NCBI GenBank assembly: GCA_050178915.1
Contig: JBFXFO010000017.1
Span: 1-41,616, forward strand
Direction of reading: 5' to 3'
Source of the DNA: JBFXAF01 sp050178915
Lineage (GTDB): Bacteria; Pseudomonadota; Alphaproteobacteria; Rhizobiales; Rhizobiaceae
Length of the DNA stretch: 41,616 nucleotides
Shown here: positions 1 to 7,968 of the stretch, piece by piece
Numbering within the stretch: the stretch's first letter is position 1
How the letters are laid out: each line of letters begins with the position of its first letter
Translations under genes and position numbers: made by a program
The notes under the pieces: model-generated
Seen by the model: only the letters and a program-made list of their open reading frames with translations
The model's database searches: none
What the model was told of the DNA's origin: nothing

Positions 1-2430
1 GTTTCGCTTGTTCAGACTGCGGCTAGCCAGGCCCTGGCGGCGCTGATCGAAGAAGTGCGCCCGATTCTGGAGCGTTATCGCGACCACAAGCGTGCGAGCG
101 CTCAACTCGACTTCGACGATCTGATTTTCGCCGCACGCGATCTGCTGCGCGATCATGACGATGTCCGGCGCGCACTGGGACAGCGCTTCGCCCATATCCT
201 CGTCGACGAGTTCCAGGACACAGACCCCCTACAAACCGAGATCTTCTGGCGGCTGTGTGGCGACACGGTCGACGGCGTTGATGACTGGGCCCTGTTCCGA
301 ATCCGGCCGGGAGCGCTCTTCCTGGTCGGCGACCCCAAGCAGGCAATCTATCGCTTTCGTGGCGCCGATGTCGGCGCCTATGTGCAGGCGCGCGACGCCT
401 TCCACGCCCAGGGCCCAGGCAGTCTTCTGTCGATCTCCACCAATTTCCGCTCCTGCGCCTCGATTCTGACCTTCGTCAACGAGCGCTTCGAGGCTGTACT
501 CTCTGCTGATGGGCAGCCGGGCTTCACCGCCCTCGATCCGTTTCATGACGATCGCGGCGGCCTGTGCGTGGCGGCGATCGATATCGCCGTGGCCGACGAA
601 AACGGCAAAGCCAGCGCTGAGCGACAGCGTGATGCCGAGGCCGACGCCATCGCTGATCTGTGCGCTCGGTTGATCGACAGCCACCCTATCGTCGACCGTC
701 GCAGTGGCACGGAGCGTCCCTGCCAGCCTGGTGACATCGCTTTGCTAGCGCCGACTGGCGCGGAGCTGTGGCGCTATGAGGAAGCCCTGGAACGCCGCGG
801 CATCCCCGTGGCGACCCAGGCCGGCAAGGGGCTGTTCCGCCGCCAGGAGATACAAGACCTGATCGCGTTGACCCGTGTCCTCGCCGATCGCCGCGACACG
901 CTGGCGCTCGGCGCGCTGTTGCGCGGGCCTCTGGTCGGCCTCACGGAGGAAGACCTGCTGGACATCATCTGGGGGCTTCCGCGCTCGGAGGAACAGCCGG
1001 ATCGGATTCCGCGGCTGGATTTGAGCATAGACCCCGCCGTCATCAGCCATCCCCTCGCACGGGAGGTCATCGAACGGTTGCAATCGCTCTCCCGGCGCAG
1101 CAACAGCACGACCCCGCACGAGCTGTTATCACAGGCCATCGACGTGATGCGCGTCCGCCCGCTGCTCCTCGAGCGCCATCGCGGTCAGGCCGAGCGCGCA
1201 CTCGCCAATATTGATCTCTATCTCAGCCTGTCGACCGGCTACGCCGTGCGCGGCCTGCGCGCCTTCGCCGAGGCGATGACAGCGGCGTGGTCCGACGAGG
1301 CGCGGGCCGTCGAGGGCCGGCCGGACGCCCAGGAGGAAGCCGTTGCGCTTTTCACCATGCACGCGGCCAAGGGGCTGGAATGGCCGATCGTCATTCCGAT
1401 AAACACCATGACCGGCGTCATGGCGCCCGAAAGCGCGGTGATCGACCGCCAGACGGAAACCTTCTATTGCCCGGTCCTGGGTGTCCCACCCGAGGGTTAC
1501 GAGGCCGCGCGCCAGGCAGAAAAGGACGAACTAGACCGTGAACGCATCCGGCTCTGGTACGTCGCTGCCACCCGCGCCCGCGAACTCCTCGTCCTGCCTC
1601 GCCTCGACACCACACCGTCGAAATCTGCCTGGATCGGTCTCGTCGATCTGTCGCTCGCCGAACTGCCCGGCCTGGATGTGTCCCACCTGCTTGCCAACCT
1701 CACGGCGACAGGCGCTGGAGCGGGCAACACCCAGACGCGCGCGAGCTTCGCAGCCGAAGCCGAAACCATCGCCGCTGGACAGACGCATCTGACTTGGCTT
1801 GCGCCCAGCCGCGACGAAAATGCAGCCGGAACCGTGCTCCGGGAAGAAGAAGTCGCGCTCTGGGCGGGATCAGTCGATGACCAGCCCCCCGAATTGGAGG
1901 CCGGTGCCTTGGTTCAGGGCGGCCGCGAACGCGGGCTGATCCTGCACAAGCTCATGGAAGAGGCGCTGACCGGCGAGACCCATGAAACAGAGGCCGCGCT
2001 TATCGAACGGGCCGCCGAACTCATCTTCGCCCTTGGCCGCTCTCCGGTTGCCGATCCGGCGACGGGATTGTCGGCCGCCGAAATGGCAGGCTGTGTCGTC
2101 AAAACCCTTGCACTGCCTGACATCGCGGCCCTGCGGCCCGGTCTTCTGGCCGAGTTTCCCGTCTATGCCGCGCAGGCGACCGATGGCGTGGAAACCGTAA
2201 CGGCCGGGATCGCTGACGCACTAACCCTAGCGCCCGATGGCAGTCCCGCCGTCGTCATCGACTGGAAAAGCGACGTGGCCCCGGCCCCCGGAACGCTCGA
2301 TCACTATCGGGCGCAGGTGCGGGCGTATCTCGACATGACCGGCGCAGAGCGCGGACTGATCGTGCTGATGACCTCCGGCACCGTCATCCCTGTCCTGCCG
2401 ACGCAGTTGACTAAGAGCGAGGCGGTCTGA
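1..2430 (+). CDS. UvrD/AddA-like helicase-nuclease, 5' end missing
   Basis: The frame is open from the first base, so the gene starts upstream; 809 residues are visible. It encodes a superfamily 1A DNA helicase of the UvrD/RecB/AddA type. Visible motifs are Walker B DEFQDTD (bases 205-225), GDPKQAIYRFRGAD, the TNFRS segment, motif V TMHAAKGLEWP and motif VI YVAATRARELL. The Walker A loop would lie upstream. The last ~90 residues carry a RecB/AddA-type nuclease signature, an Asp in GIADAL followed by VVIDWKSD (DWKSD at 2260-2274), so the protein probably unwinds and degrades DNA ends. AddA proteins normally pair with an AddB-type partner, which may lie upstream. A 265-base gap separates it from the SIR2 gene, so co-transcription is uncertain. 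Being in an island, it is unlikely to be the housekeeping addA. Confidence 0.88.
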   Translation, partial: VSLVQTAASQALAALIEEVRPILERYRDHKRASAQLDFDDLIFAARDLLRDHDDVRRALGQRFAHILVDEFQDTDPLQTEIFWRLCGDTVDGVDDWALFRIRPGALFLVGDPKQAIYRFRGADVGAYVQARDAFHAQGPGSLLSISTNFRSCASILTFVNERFEAVLSADGQPGFTALDPFHDDRGGLCVAAIDIAVADENGKASAERQRDAEADAIADLCARLIDSHPIVDRRSGTERPCQPGDIALLAPTGAELWRYEEALERRGIPVATQAGKGLFRRQEIQDLIALTRVLADRRDTLALGALLRGPLVGLTEEDLLDIIWGLPRSEEQPDRIPRLDLSIDPAVISHPLAREVIERLQSLSRRSNSTTPHELLSQAIDVMRVRPLLLERHRGQAERALANIDLYLSLSTGYAVRGLRAFAEAMTAAWSDEARAVEGRPDAQEEAVALFTMHAAKGLEWPIVIPINTMTGVMAPESAVIDRQTETFYCPVLGVPPEGYEAARQAEKDELDRERIRLWYVAATRARELLVLPRLDTTPSKSAWIGLVDLSLAELPGLDVSHLLANLTATGAGAGNTQTRASFAAEAETIAAGQTHLTWLAPSRDENAAGTVLREEEVALWAGSVDDQPPELEAGALVQGGRERGLILHKLMEEALTGETHETEAALIERAAELIFALGRSPVADPATGLSAAEMAGCVVKTLALPDIAALRPGLLAEFPVYAAQATDGVETVTAGIADALTLAPDGSPAVVIDWKSDVAPAPGTLDHYRAQVRAYLDMTGAERGLIVLMTSGTVIPVLPTQLTKSEAV

Positions 2431-2695
2431 ACGAATGTCTTCTCTTGCCTGGATCTATCGTCGTAGCGACCGAGAACAGCGGCTTTCATCAAACGCCGAG
2501 CGCAGTTTTACTTGGTTGGACGCATGGGGCAGTCCTCCGTCATTTGCAGCGCCAACGTGGTCTTCGCCAATATTTTCATGCGGAGCCACACCCATAAAGG
2601 AATCGCACGATGACATCAGTTCAGCAAATATTCCCGTTCTGAGTTCCGTTCTGATAACCGTGATTTTTGAAGCATAGCTAGAAAAGGGGGGCGTT
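2431..2695. other. Intergenic gap before the SIR2-HerA genes
   Basis: These 265 bases separate the helicase-nuclease from the SIR2 gene. They are less GC-rich than the coding DNA around them. I see no convincing hairpin terminator, no well-spaced sigma-70 promoter and no open frame with a ribosome site. The only clear element is the purine run AAAAGGGGGG at 2682-2691, which serves as the ribosome site for the TTG start at 2696. A promoter for the defence genes is expected here but I cannot point to it. Confidence 0.5.
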
Positions 2696-3910
2696 TTGGA
2701 CACCGTACATAATCCGGATCGCTTTATGGCCGATCTCCGACAAATCCTGTCGCAGGGACGCAAACGCATTGGCGTCTTGATCGGTGCGGGTGGGCCTCTC
2801 TCCGTTCGAGTTGACGCGGCTGGCAAGCTTGATCCTAACGGTCAGGCGCTGATCCCTGGTGTGAACGTTTTGACCGACCAGGCATTGCTAAAGCTAACCG
2901 GGAAGGAAGCTGCCGCTGCGGCTGCAATCCGCAAATCCCTGCCAGATGGCGGCAACATCGAGACGATATTGTCCAAGATTCGTCTACTCCAGACTGCGCT
3001 CGGGGACACGCCAGTGCATGGCCTTGACGGCACCGGCTATGCCGCGCTGGGGAAGGCGATCTGCGACGCGATCGGCGAGATCGTCGGTGCGAAGCTACCT
3101 GAAGGACGAACCCCCTATCACGAGCTAGTTTCCTGGGTGAGCGGAACACAGCGAGCCCACCCGGTCGAGATATTCACCACAAACTACGACCTGCTAATTG
3201 AATCCGCATTCGAGCAGGCAAAAGCACCGTATTTCGATGGTTTCGCAGGCGGACAAGCACCATTCTTTGACCCAGTCACCGTGGCTGGCAACGATTTGCC
3301 CCCGCGTTGGTCCCGCGTTTGGAAACTTCATGGATCACTGGGTTGGAAAAGTGACAGTGGAACAGTGGTCCGCTGCGGCGGCACGGATTGCACCGAGCTC
3401 GTCTACCCGGACCACCTCAAGTACGATCTGACGCAGAAGCAGCCTTACGCTGCGCTGTTCGAGAGATTGAAGCGGTTTCTGCTGACGCCCGACACAGTGC
3501 TTCTGACCACTGGCTTCTCGTTCCGTGATGCTCATATCTGCGCAGTGCTAGGCGAGGCGCTTGCAATGAACGCCAATGCAGCGGTTATCGCGTTGCAGTT
3601 CCAAACTCTTGCCGAAGAGGAGCCCGCGCGGAAGCTCGCCTTCGAACATCCGAATCTTTCAGTCTACGCCAGCGATGCTGCTGTGGTCGGCGGTATTCCT
3701 GGTCAGTGGCGTTTGGGTGATTTACCCAAGAATTGGGGGGAAATTCGTTCAAGTTTCTGGGGCAAGCGCGGGAGCGGTGATGCCTTCCTCTTAGGCGACT
3801 TTGCGAGCTTCAGCCGCTTCTGTGCGCTGTCCTACTCACCCGACCTCGCGCGACCGATCGACGCAAGTGTTCCGATTGATGGAACCGATCCGACTGCGGT
3901 GTCGGCATGA
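2696..3910 (+). CDS. SIR2-family NAD-consuming defence effector (SIR2-HerA system)
   Basis: Encodes 404 residues with a SIR2-type Rossmann fold. Visible motifs are the NAD-binding GAG (residues 30-32), TTNYD (161-165, with the conserved Asn and Asp), KLHGS (210-214, with the likely catalytic His212) and GFSFRDAHI (273-281). This SIR2_2-like pattern is typical of prokaryotic defence SIR2 proteins, which hydrolyse NAD+ on phage sensing, rather than of deacetylases. The stop overlaps the HerA start by four bases (ATGA), so the two are translationally coupled. In known Sir2-HerA systems they form one large complex. TTG at 2696 has a strong purine-rich ribosome site five bases upstream; an in-frame ATG at 2726 is the alternative. 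The family call is firm; NAD depletion is inferred from relatives. Confidence 0.9.
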   Translation: MDTVHNPDRFMADLRQILSQGRKRIGVLIGAGGPLSVRVDAAGKLDPNGQALIPGVNVLTDQALLKLTGKEAAAAAAIRKSLPDGGNIETILSKIRLLQTALGDTPVHGLDGTGYAALGKAICDAIGEIVGAKLPEGRTPYHELVSWVSGTQRAHPVEIFTTNYDLLIESAFEQAKAPYFDGFAGGQAPFFDPVTVAGNDLPPRWSRVWKLHGSLGWKSDSGTVVRCGGTDCTELVYPDHLKYDLTQKQPYAALFERLKRFLLTPDTVLLTTGFSFRDAHICAVLGEALAMNANAAVIALQFQTLAEEEPARKLAFEHPNLSVYASDAAVVGGIPGQWRLGDLPKNWGEIRSSFWGKRGSGDAFLLGDFASFSRFCALSYSPDLARPIDASVPIDGTDPTAVSA

Positions 3911-5742
3911 CTGCAACCGATCCTACTTATCTCGGGCGTGTGAGCGCCGTGTCAGGCTCGACCATCACGGTAAGGCTGGCCGAGTCTCTCTCGTCCGGCC
4001 TAGCTATGATTGATGGCCACACCTACCGCGTCGGCCAGGTCGGCAGTTTCGTCCGTATTCCTCTCGGGTATCAGGACCTTTATGGTGTCGTCGCCGAGAT
4101 CGGGGCCGCCGCTGCGCTCCAACCCGTCGCAGTTGCAGAGATAGATGGCCAAGACACCGGACGCTGGATGCGCGTGGAGTTGGCAGGTGAAGCGACCGGC
4201 GAGCACTTTGAGCGTGGCCTCAGTCAACATCCCAATGTCGACGATGCCGTCCACCTAGTCACCCAGAAGGATCTTCGTCGCATATACGGTGGTGCAGAGG
4301 AGGATCAGGTCGAAATCGGGACGCTTTCGAGCGCCGAGAATATCGTCGTGCGTTTGTCACTCGACGCGCTTGTCACCCGGCATAGCGCCATCGTCGGTTC
4401 GACGGGATCAGGTAAGTCAACCACCGTTGCGAGCATACTTCGCTCCATCGTCCGCACGTCCGAAAGTGTAGCCGCTAGCGGCGCACGCATCCTGCTATTG
4501 GATGTGCACGGAGAATACTCTGCCGCACTCGGGGATCTTGCCAAAACGTTCAGTGCTTCGCCGTCCCCAGGTGAAGAACCTCTGTTCGTTCCCTACTGGG
4601 CGTTGGAGGCCGGAGAGCTGCTTGACTTCATCGCTGGCGGACTCAGCGACAATCATCTGATGGCGTTTACTGATAAGATCCAGGAGTTGAAGGAAAGCCG
4701 GCTTGGCGCTGGCGCACTTCCGGGTCTCGACCCTCAATCCCTCACCGTTGACAGTCCCGTGCCATTTTCGCTGAAAAAGCTCTGGTATGACCTGATCGAC
4801 TTTGAGACGGCCACATTCACGGGGCCGCAGCGCGACCAACCTGCGCTCGAAGCTGCCGGCGACCCAGCGACTTTAACTCCTCCTCGTTATACACCGCACG
4901 CGATGGGAGCGGCTGGGCCATTTCTCAATCAGGCTGCCAAAGGCATCCGTCGGCCCCTCAATTTGCTGCGTTCTCGTCTTCTAGACCGACGGTACGATTT
5001 TATCCTACATCCCGGTCCCTGGGAGCCCGACCTCGCCGGACAAACAGCACAGGATCTTGATACGCTGCTGGCCGGCTGGCTTGGCCACGATCGTCCAATC
5101 ACAATCCTCGACCTCTCTGGCGTGCCCAGCAGCGTCTTGGTCCGGCTTATTGGGTCCATACTTCGTGTTGTCTATGAAGCGCTCTATTGGAGCCGGGAGA
5201 AGACAGAGGGAGGCGTACTGCGACCTCTGCTTGTGGTGATGGAGGAAGCTCACCGATATGTCAGCCCCGATAGCGGCAATGTCGCTGCGGACGTTGTGAA
5301 GCGCATCGCAAAGGAAGGTCGCAAGTACGGGGTTGGAGCCATGCTGGTCTCGCAGCGTCCGTCAGAGATCGACGAGACCGTGCTCTCCCAGTGCGGGACG
5401 CTCATAGCGCTGCGGCTGTCCAACCCAGCCGACCGCGGGCGGGTGAAGGGCGCGCTTCCAGATAATCTATCGGGCCTCATGGATCTGCTGCCAGTACTGC
5501 GGACCGGTGAGGCAATCATCTCCGGTGAAGCCGCGCGACTCCCCGTCCGATGTCGCGTATCGCTTCCGCCAGCAGATCGCCTGCCTCGCAGTTCGGATCC
5601 CGAAGTCAGCAAAGCCTGGCGAACCCGTCGTGTAGCAGAAGGCTATGACCGCATGGTGGCGTCATGGCGCGCACAACGAACCACCGCCGTTGTGCGAGAT
5701 ATTGCGATTGAGCGGACCCCCATCAACGAAAACGAACGATAG
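3907..5742 (+). CDS. HerA/DUF87-type hexameric ATPase (SIR2-HerA system)
   Basis: Encodes 611 residues of the HerA/FtsK-like ATPase group. The first ~65 residues form a HAS-barrel-like segment (YLGRVSAV to VVAEIGA). Walker A is GSTGSGKST (164-172), followed by the HerA-typical LLLDVHGEY (196-204). Walker B is LLVVMEEAH (441-449), and VSQRPSEID (481-489) matches the sensor/arginine-finger region of the family. Cellular archaeal HerA works with NurA in end resection; here the coupled neighbour is a SIR2 effector instead, the architecture of known anti-phage Sir2-HerA systems. There HerA builds a ring that scaffolds SIR2 and may act on DNA. The start ATG overlaps the SIR2 stop. A KTSC gene follows after eight bases. 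The role is inferred from family and context. Confidence 0.9.
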   Translation: MTATDPTYLGRVSAVSGSTITVRLAESLSSGLAMIDGHTYRVGQVGSFVRIPLGYQDLYGVVAEIGAAAALQPVAVAEIDGQDTGRWMRVELAGEATGEHFERGLSQHPNVDDAVHLVTQKDLRRIYGGAEEDQVEIGTLSSAENIVVRLSLDALVTRHSAIVGSTGSGKSTTVASILRSIVRTSESVAASGARILLLDVHGEYSAALGDLAKTFSASPSPGEEPLFVPYWALEAGELLDFIAGGLSDNHLMAFTDKIQELKESRLGAGALPGLDPQSLTVDSPVPFSLKKLWYDLIDFETATFTGPQRDQPALEAAGDPATLTPPRYTPHAMGAAGPFLNQAAKGIRRPLNLLRSRLLDRRYDFILHPGPWEPDLAGQTAQDLDTLLAGWLGHDRPITILDLSGVPSSVLVRLIGSILRVVYEALYWSREKTEGGVLRPLLVVMEEAHRYVSPDSGNVAADVVKRIAKEGRKYGVGAMLVSQRPSEIDETVLSQCGTLIALRLSNPADRGRVKGALPDNLSGLMDLLPVLRTGEAIISGEAARLPVRCRVSLPPADRLPRSSDPEVSKAWRTRRVAEGYDRMVASWRAQRTTAVVRDIAIERTPINENER

Positions 5743-5750
5743 GAAATCCT

Positions 5751-5963
5751 GTGATTCGAGACCCGGTTTCCTCCAGCAACATTGCATCGATCGGTTATGA
5801 GTCCGATAGCGAAACGCTGGAAATCGAGTTCACTAATGGCTCGATATACCAATATTTCAACGTACCTTCCGGACTACATGAGCAACTCATGGCTGCTCCG
5901 TCTAAAGGGCAATTCCTTAACCTCTACATTAGGAACGCCTATCCGTATTCCCGCGTCGGATAG
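5751..5963 (+). CDS. Small KTSC-domain protein downstream of HerA
   Basis: Encodes 70 residues that are almost entirely one KTSC domain, seen as SSNIASIGYESDSETLEIEF, the NGSIYQYFNVP segment and a C-terminal NAYPYSRV. KTSC is a short domain named for its resemblance to a lysyl-tRNA synthetase C-terminal region. It occurs alone in phages, plasmids and bacteria, and its biochemical role is poorly known. The GTG start lies eight bases after the HerA stop, and the AGGAAA just before it can serve as ribosome site, so it is probably the last gene of the SIR2-HerA unit. Whether it regulates, senses or is merely carried along cannot be told from the sequence. Confidence 0.8.
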   Translation: MIRDPVSSSNIASIGYESDSETLEIEFTNGSIYQYFNVPSGLHEQLMAAPSKGQFLNLYIRNAYPYSRVG

Positions 5964-6132
5964 CTCCTGGCAATCGCGCTGTTAATGGCCGATTCTCAAT
6001 TGGGAGGCTGACGCGCCTTGTCCTATTTGCACGCTGCACTACGACGCGCTGCTACGCCCTCATGTTCGGAGTTCCCTTTGGCGTCATCTATCGTCTTCTA
6101 TCCTCTCATGCGGACGGATGAAGGAATTTCGA

Positions 6133-6417
6133 ATGAAGCAGCAAGCCGGCACTGTTATGAAGCGCACCATCCGACGGCACGAACTTCGGGAAATCGTGCC
6201 CCTCGCTGACACCACAATCTATGACATGGAACAACGCGGCGAATTTCCCCAACGCTTCTACCTCACCTCCCGCTGCGTGGTTTGGGATCTTGGCGAGGTC
6301 GAGGCGTGGCTCGAAGACCGGCGTCGGGCTTCACGCGCCAAGGCTGTAAAGCGTGCACCCGTTCCCGACGTGCAGCTCCGCAAGACGCGGCCCGTCAGGC
6401 ATCAGGCTCGGGCGTAA
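6133..6417 (+). CDS. AlpA-family phage/island transcriptional regulator
   Basis: Encodes about 94 residues. The core (KRTIRRHELREIVPLADTTI, then YDMEQRGEFPQRFYL, ending VVWDLGEVEAWLEDR) is the winged MerR-like helix-turn-helix of the AlpA family. These proteins control excision or integrase expression in P4-like elements. ATG 6133 is preferred because AAGGA sits seven bases upstream; ATG at 6118 and 6157 are also in frame. The basic C-terminal tail (RRASRAKAVKRAP) could add DNA contacts. Its 3' end overlaps the 3' end of the convergent integrase by 23 bases, so the two ends constrain each other. It sits between the defence genes and the integrase and probably governs island excision. Confidence 0.85.
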   Translation: MKQQAGTVMKRTIRRHELREIVPLADTTIYDMEQRGEFPQRFYLTSRCVVWDLGEVEAWLEDRRRASRAKAVKRAPVPDVQLRKTRPVRHQARA

Positions 6418-7651
6418 GCAAGTCCATCCTCGGCGGATAAAGGGTCGGGATGTATTTCTGGCCGGCGACCCAGGCGTCCAGCAGATTGGACCATTCCTGC
6501 ATCATGTGCCGGCGCTGATGCTCGTATTCGGCCTTGTTGTAGATGCCCCGTGAAGACCGTCCATCTTCGTGCGCCAAGCATTTCTCGATCCAGTCGCTGT
6601 TGAAGCCCACCTCGTTCAACAAGGTTGAGCCGGTGCGCCGCAGATCGTGAACCGTAAAAGACTCCAGCGGCAATCCTTCCTTCTTGGCCCGCTCCACCAC
6701 GGCCACCGTGATCCGGTTGAACGTTGCTCGCGACATGGGTGCGTCGGCGTCATAGCGCGAAGGAAGAACGTATTTCGAATTTCCAGCGCAGGTCTTGAGG
6801 GCGATGAAAATGTCGAGCATCTGCTGGGACAGATAGACGTTGTGAGCTTTCGAGCGCTTCATCCGCTCCTTCGGGATCGACCAGACGGCGTTCTCGAAAT
6901 CGACCTCGTCCCACACGGCATCCTGCAATTCGCTCTTTCGAACCATCGATAGCAGGAACAGTTTCATCCCGAGCCGGATCGTTGGCAGCGTTGCCACATG
7001 CTCGAGCTGGGTGAGCATAATGCGGATCTCGGAGGGAGATAGCGATCGATCCCTTGCTACGAAAGTTGCGATCGAGGACGGTCCAACTTCGTCGGCCGGA
7101 TTAGAAACTTTCTCGCCGTGCAAAATCGCGAAAGAAAAGATCAGCTTCACGATGTCCCGAACATGGAGCGCGGTTGCCGGCGCTCCACGCGCTTTCACCT
7201 TCTCGCACATTGCACGCAGGTCCTCCGGCAGTATCTCGTTCAGGAGACGCTTCCGAAAGGTTGGCAAGATATCGCGCTCAAAAACCGTGCGGCGCATGGC
7301 GCGGGTGCTATCAGCCATCCGCGCATCTTGCAGCCAGCGCTCGCCAAATTCACCAAAACTCTTGGCTTCCTTGATGCGGCGCTTCTCGCGTCGCCTTTCG
7401 AAGGCCGGCGAGATGCCATCCTGAATCATCAGCTTGGCTTCGATTAGCTTCTCGCGGGCGCGCGCGAGCGAAACGCCCGTTTTACCGTACCGGCCAATGA
7501 TCACCGTTTCCCGGCGCCCGTTCAAACGGTAGTCGAAGCGGAAGGTCAACGCGCCGGTCGGTGAGACCAACAGGTACATCCCATCCCGGTCCGTCACCTT
7601 GTACATTTTATCGCGCGGTCTCAATGCCTTAATGGCTGCGTCTGTGAGCAT
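6395..7651 (-). CDS. P4-type tyrosine integrase
   Basis: Encodes 418 residues that integrate or excise the island by site-specific recombination. Residues 1-~95 are the DUF4102 arm-binding domain (MLTDAAIKALRPRDK, IGRYGKTGVSLARAREK). A SAM-like core-binding domain follows to ~195, then the catalytic domain. Visible catalytic residues are Arg238 (SMVRKSEL), His335 and Arg338 (HDLRRT), His361 (LAHEDGR) and the nucleophile Tyr371 (GIYNKAEY). All are intact, so the enzyme looks functional. A TTG 12 bases upstream (7663) is in frame, but it forms part of the strong TTGGAGGAA ribosome site for ATG 7651, which I therefore take as start. The gene starts 317 bases from the guaA stop and reads away from it. 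Confidence 0.93.
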   Translation of the reverse strand: MLTDAAIKALRPRDKMYKVTDRDGMYLLVSPTGALTFRFDYRLNGRRETVIIGRYGKTGVSLARAREKLIEAKLMIQDGISPAFERRREKRRIKEAKSFGEFGERWLQDARMADSTRAMRRTVFERDILPTFRKRLLNEILPEDLRAMCEKVKARGAPATALHVRDIVKLIFSFAILHGEKVSNPADEVGPSSIATFVARDRSLSPSEIRIMLTQLEHVATLPTIRLGMKLFLLSMVRKSELQDAVWDEVDFENAVWSIPKERMKRSKAHNVYLSQQMLDIFIALKTCAGNSKYVLPSRYDADAPMSRATFNRITVAVVERAKKEGLPLESFTVHDLRRTGSTLLNEVGFNSDWIEKCLAHEDGRSSRGIYNKAEYEHQRRHMMQEWSNLLDAWVAGQKYIPTLYPPRMDLLTPEPDA

Positions 7652-7694
7652 TCTTTCCTCCAAAACGAGATCGAAAGAGGAGAAGGCCGCCTAA

Positions 7695-7709
7695 AAAGTA
7701 CGTCAGCCG
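7695..7709 (+). repeat. Putative integrase arm-site repeat, copy 1
   Basis: The sequence AAAGTACGTCAGCCG lies about 45 bases upstream of the integrase start. It shares AAAGT(A/C)CGTCA with copies at 7767 and 7843 in the same orientation and, with one extra base, with an inverted copy at 7792-7805. Clusters of such short repeats beside an integrase gene are typical of arm-type binding sites; binding here is inferred. Confidence 0.5.
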
Positions 7710-7766
7710 TTTTTGACCCATTTTTCGGAAATTTTTATCAGTATTTCCAATGACTTAAGGTCAAAA

Positions 7767-7781
7767 AAAGTCCGTCAGCGG
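7767..7781 (+). repeat. Putative integrase arm-site repeat, copy 2
   Basis: The sequence AAAGTCCGTCAGCGG is in the same orientation as copies 1 and 4. Its start is 72 bases from copy 1 and 76 from copy 4, close to seven helical turns, which would place the sites on a similar face of the DNA. Confidence 0.5.
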
Positions 7782-7791
7782 CTCTCATTCC

Positions 7792-7805
7792 CCTGACGGT
7801 ACTTT
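7792..7805 (-). repeat. Putative integrase arm-site repeat, inverted copy 3
   Basis: On the minus strand this reads AAAGTACCGTCAGG, the same motif with one inserted base. It lies ten bases from copy 2 in opposite orientation, so the pair could also act as an operator for the integrase gene. Confidence 0.4.
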
Positions 7806-7842
7806 CAAAAGGTCAATTGAGCAAGCTTACGGGAACCGCCGA

Positions 7843-7853
7843 AAAGTCCGTCA
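7843..7853 (+). repeat. Putative integrase arm-site repeat, copy 4
   Basis: The sequence AAAGTCCGTCA is the copy nearest to guaA, 116 bases from its stop codon, and is identical to copy 2 over these 11 bases. Confidence 0.45.
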
Positions 7854-7968
7854 TCTGTGAAGCTTACCCCGCGATAGATGCCGAACCATGCAGAATGGTT
7901 TTCTGTTTTATATCATTGACTTAGCGGTAATCGTAGCGTATATTTGGATACTCTCGGATGGGCCTGAA

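Larger units (their letters stand above)
1..7968. mobile_element. Genomic island (right part) at the 3' end of guaA
   Basis: The segment carries a P4-type integrase next to the guaA 3' end, an AlpA-type regulator, and defence-type genes (SIR2, HerA, helicase-nuclease). Base composition is visibly less GC-rich than the backbone to the right. The integrase lies at the guaA side and reads away from it, as in many P4-family islands. Integration at the guaA 3' end is an established hotspot. The left end and its duplicated guaA fragment are outside the window, so total size is unknown. No mobilisation or conjugation genes are seen in this part. The exact right junction is inferred to lie in or just beyond the last codons of guaA. 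Confidence 0.8.
7652..7968. other. Attachment-region DNA between integrase and guaA
   Basis: This 317-base AT-rich gap holds no gene. It contains four copies of AAAGT(A/C)CGTCA, listed separately, an inverted pair TTTTTGACC (7710-7718) and GGTCAAAAA (7759-7767), and a further GGTCAA at 7811-7816. This layout matches the recombination region of tyrosine-integrase elements: arm sites, integrase promoter and the core site near the guaA 3' end. No hairpin terminator for guaA is obvious; a six-base-pair stem at 7884-7900 is too weak to call. Confidence 0.6.

Noticed and set aside
2435..2677. 80-codon open frame between the helicase and SIR2 genes
   Set aside because: No ribosome site, serine- and proline-rich odd composition and no recognisable domain; treated as noncoding.
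7884..7900. Hairpin AACCAT-GCAGA-ATGGTT between integrase and guaA
   Set aside because: Only six base pairs with little GC and no T run in the guaA direction; too weak for a terminator.
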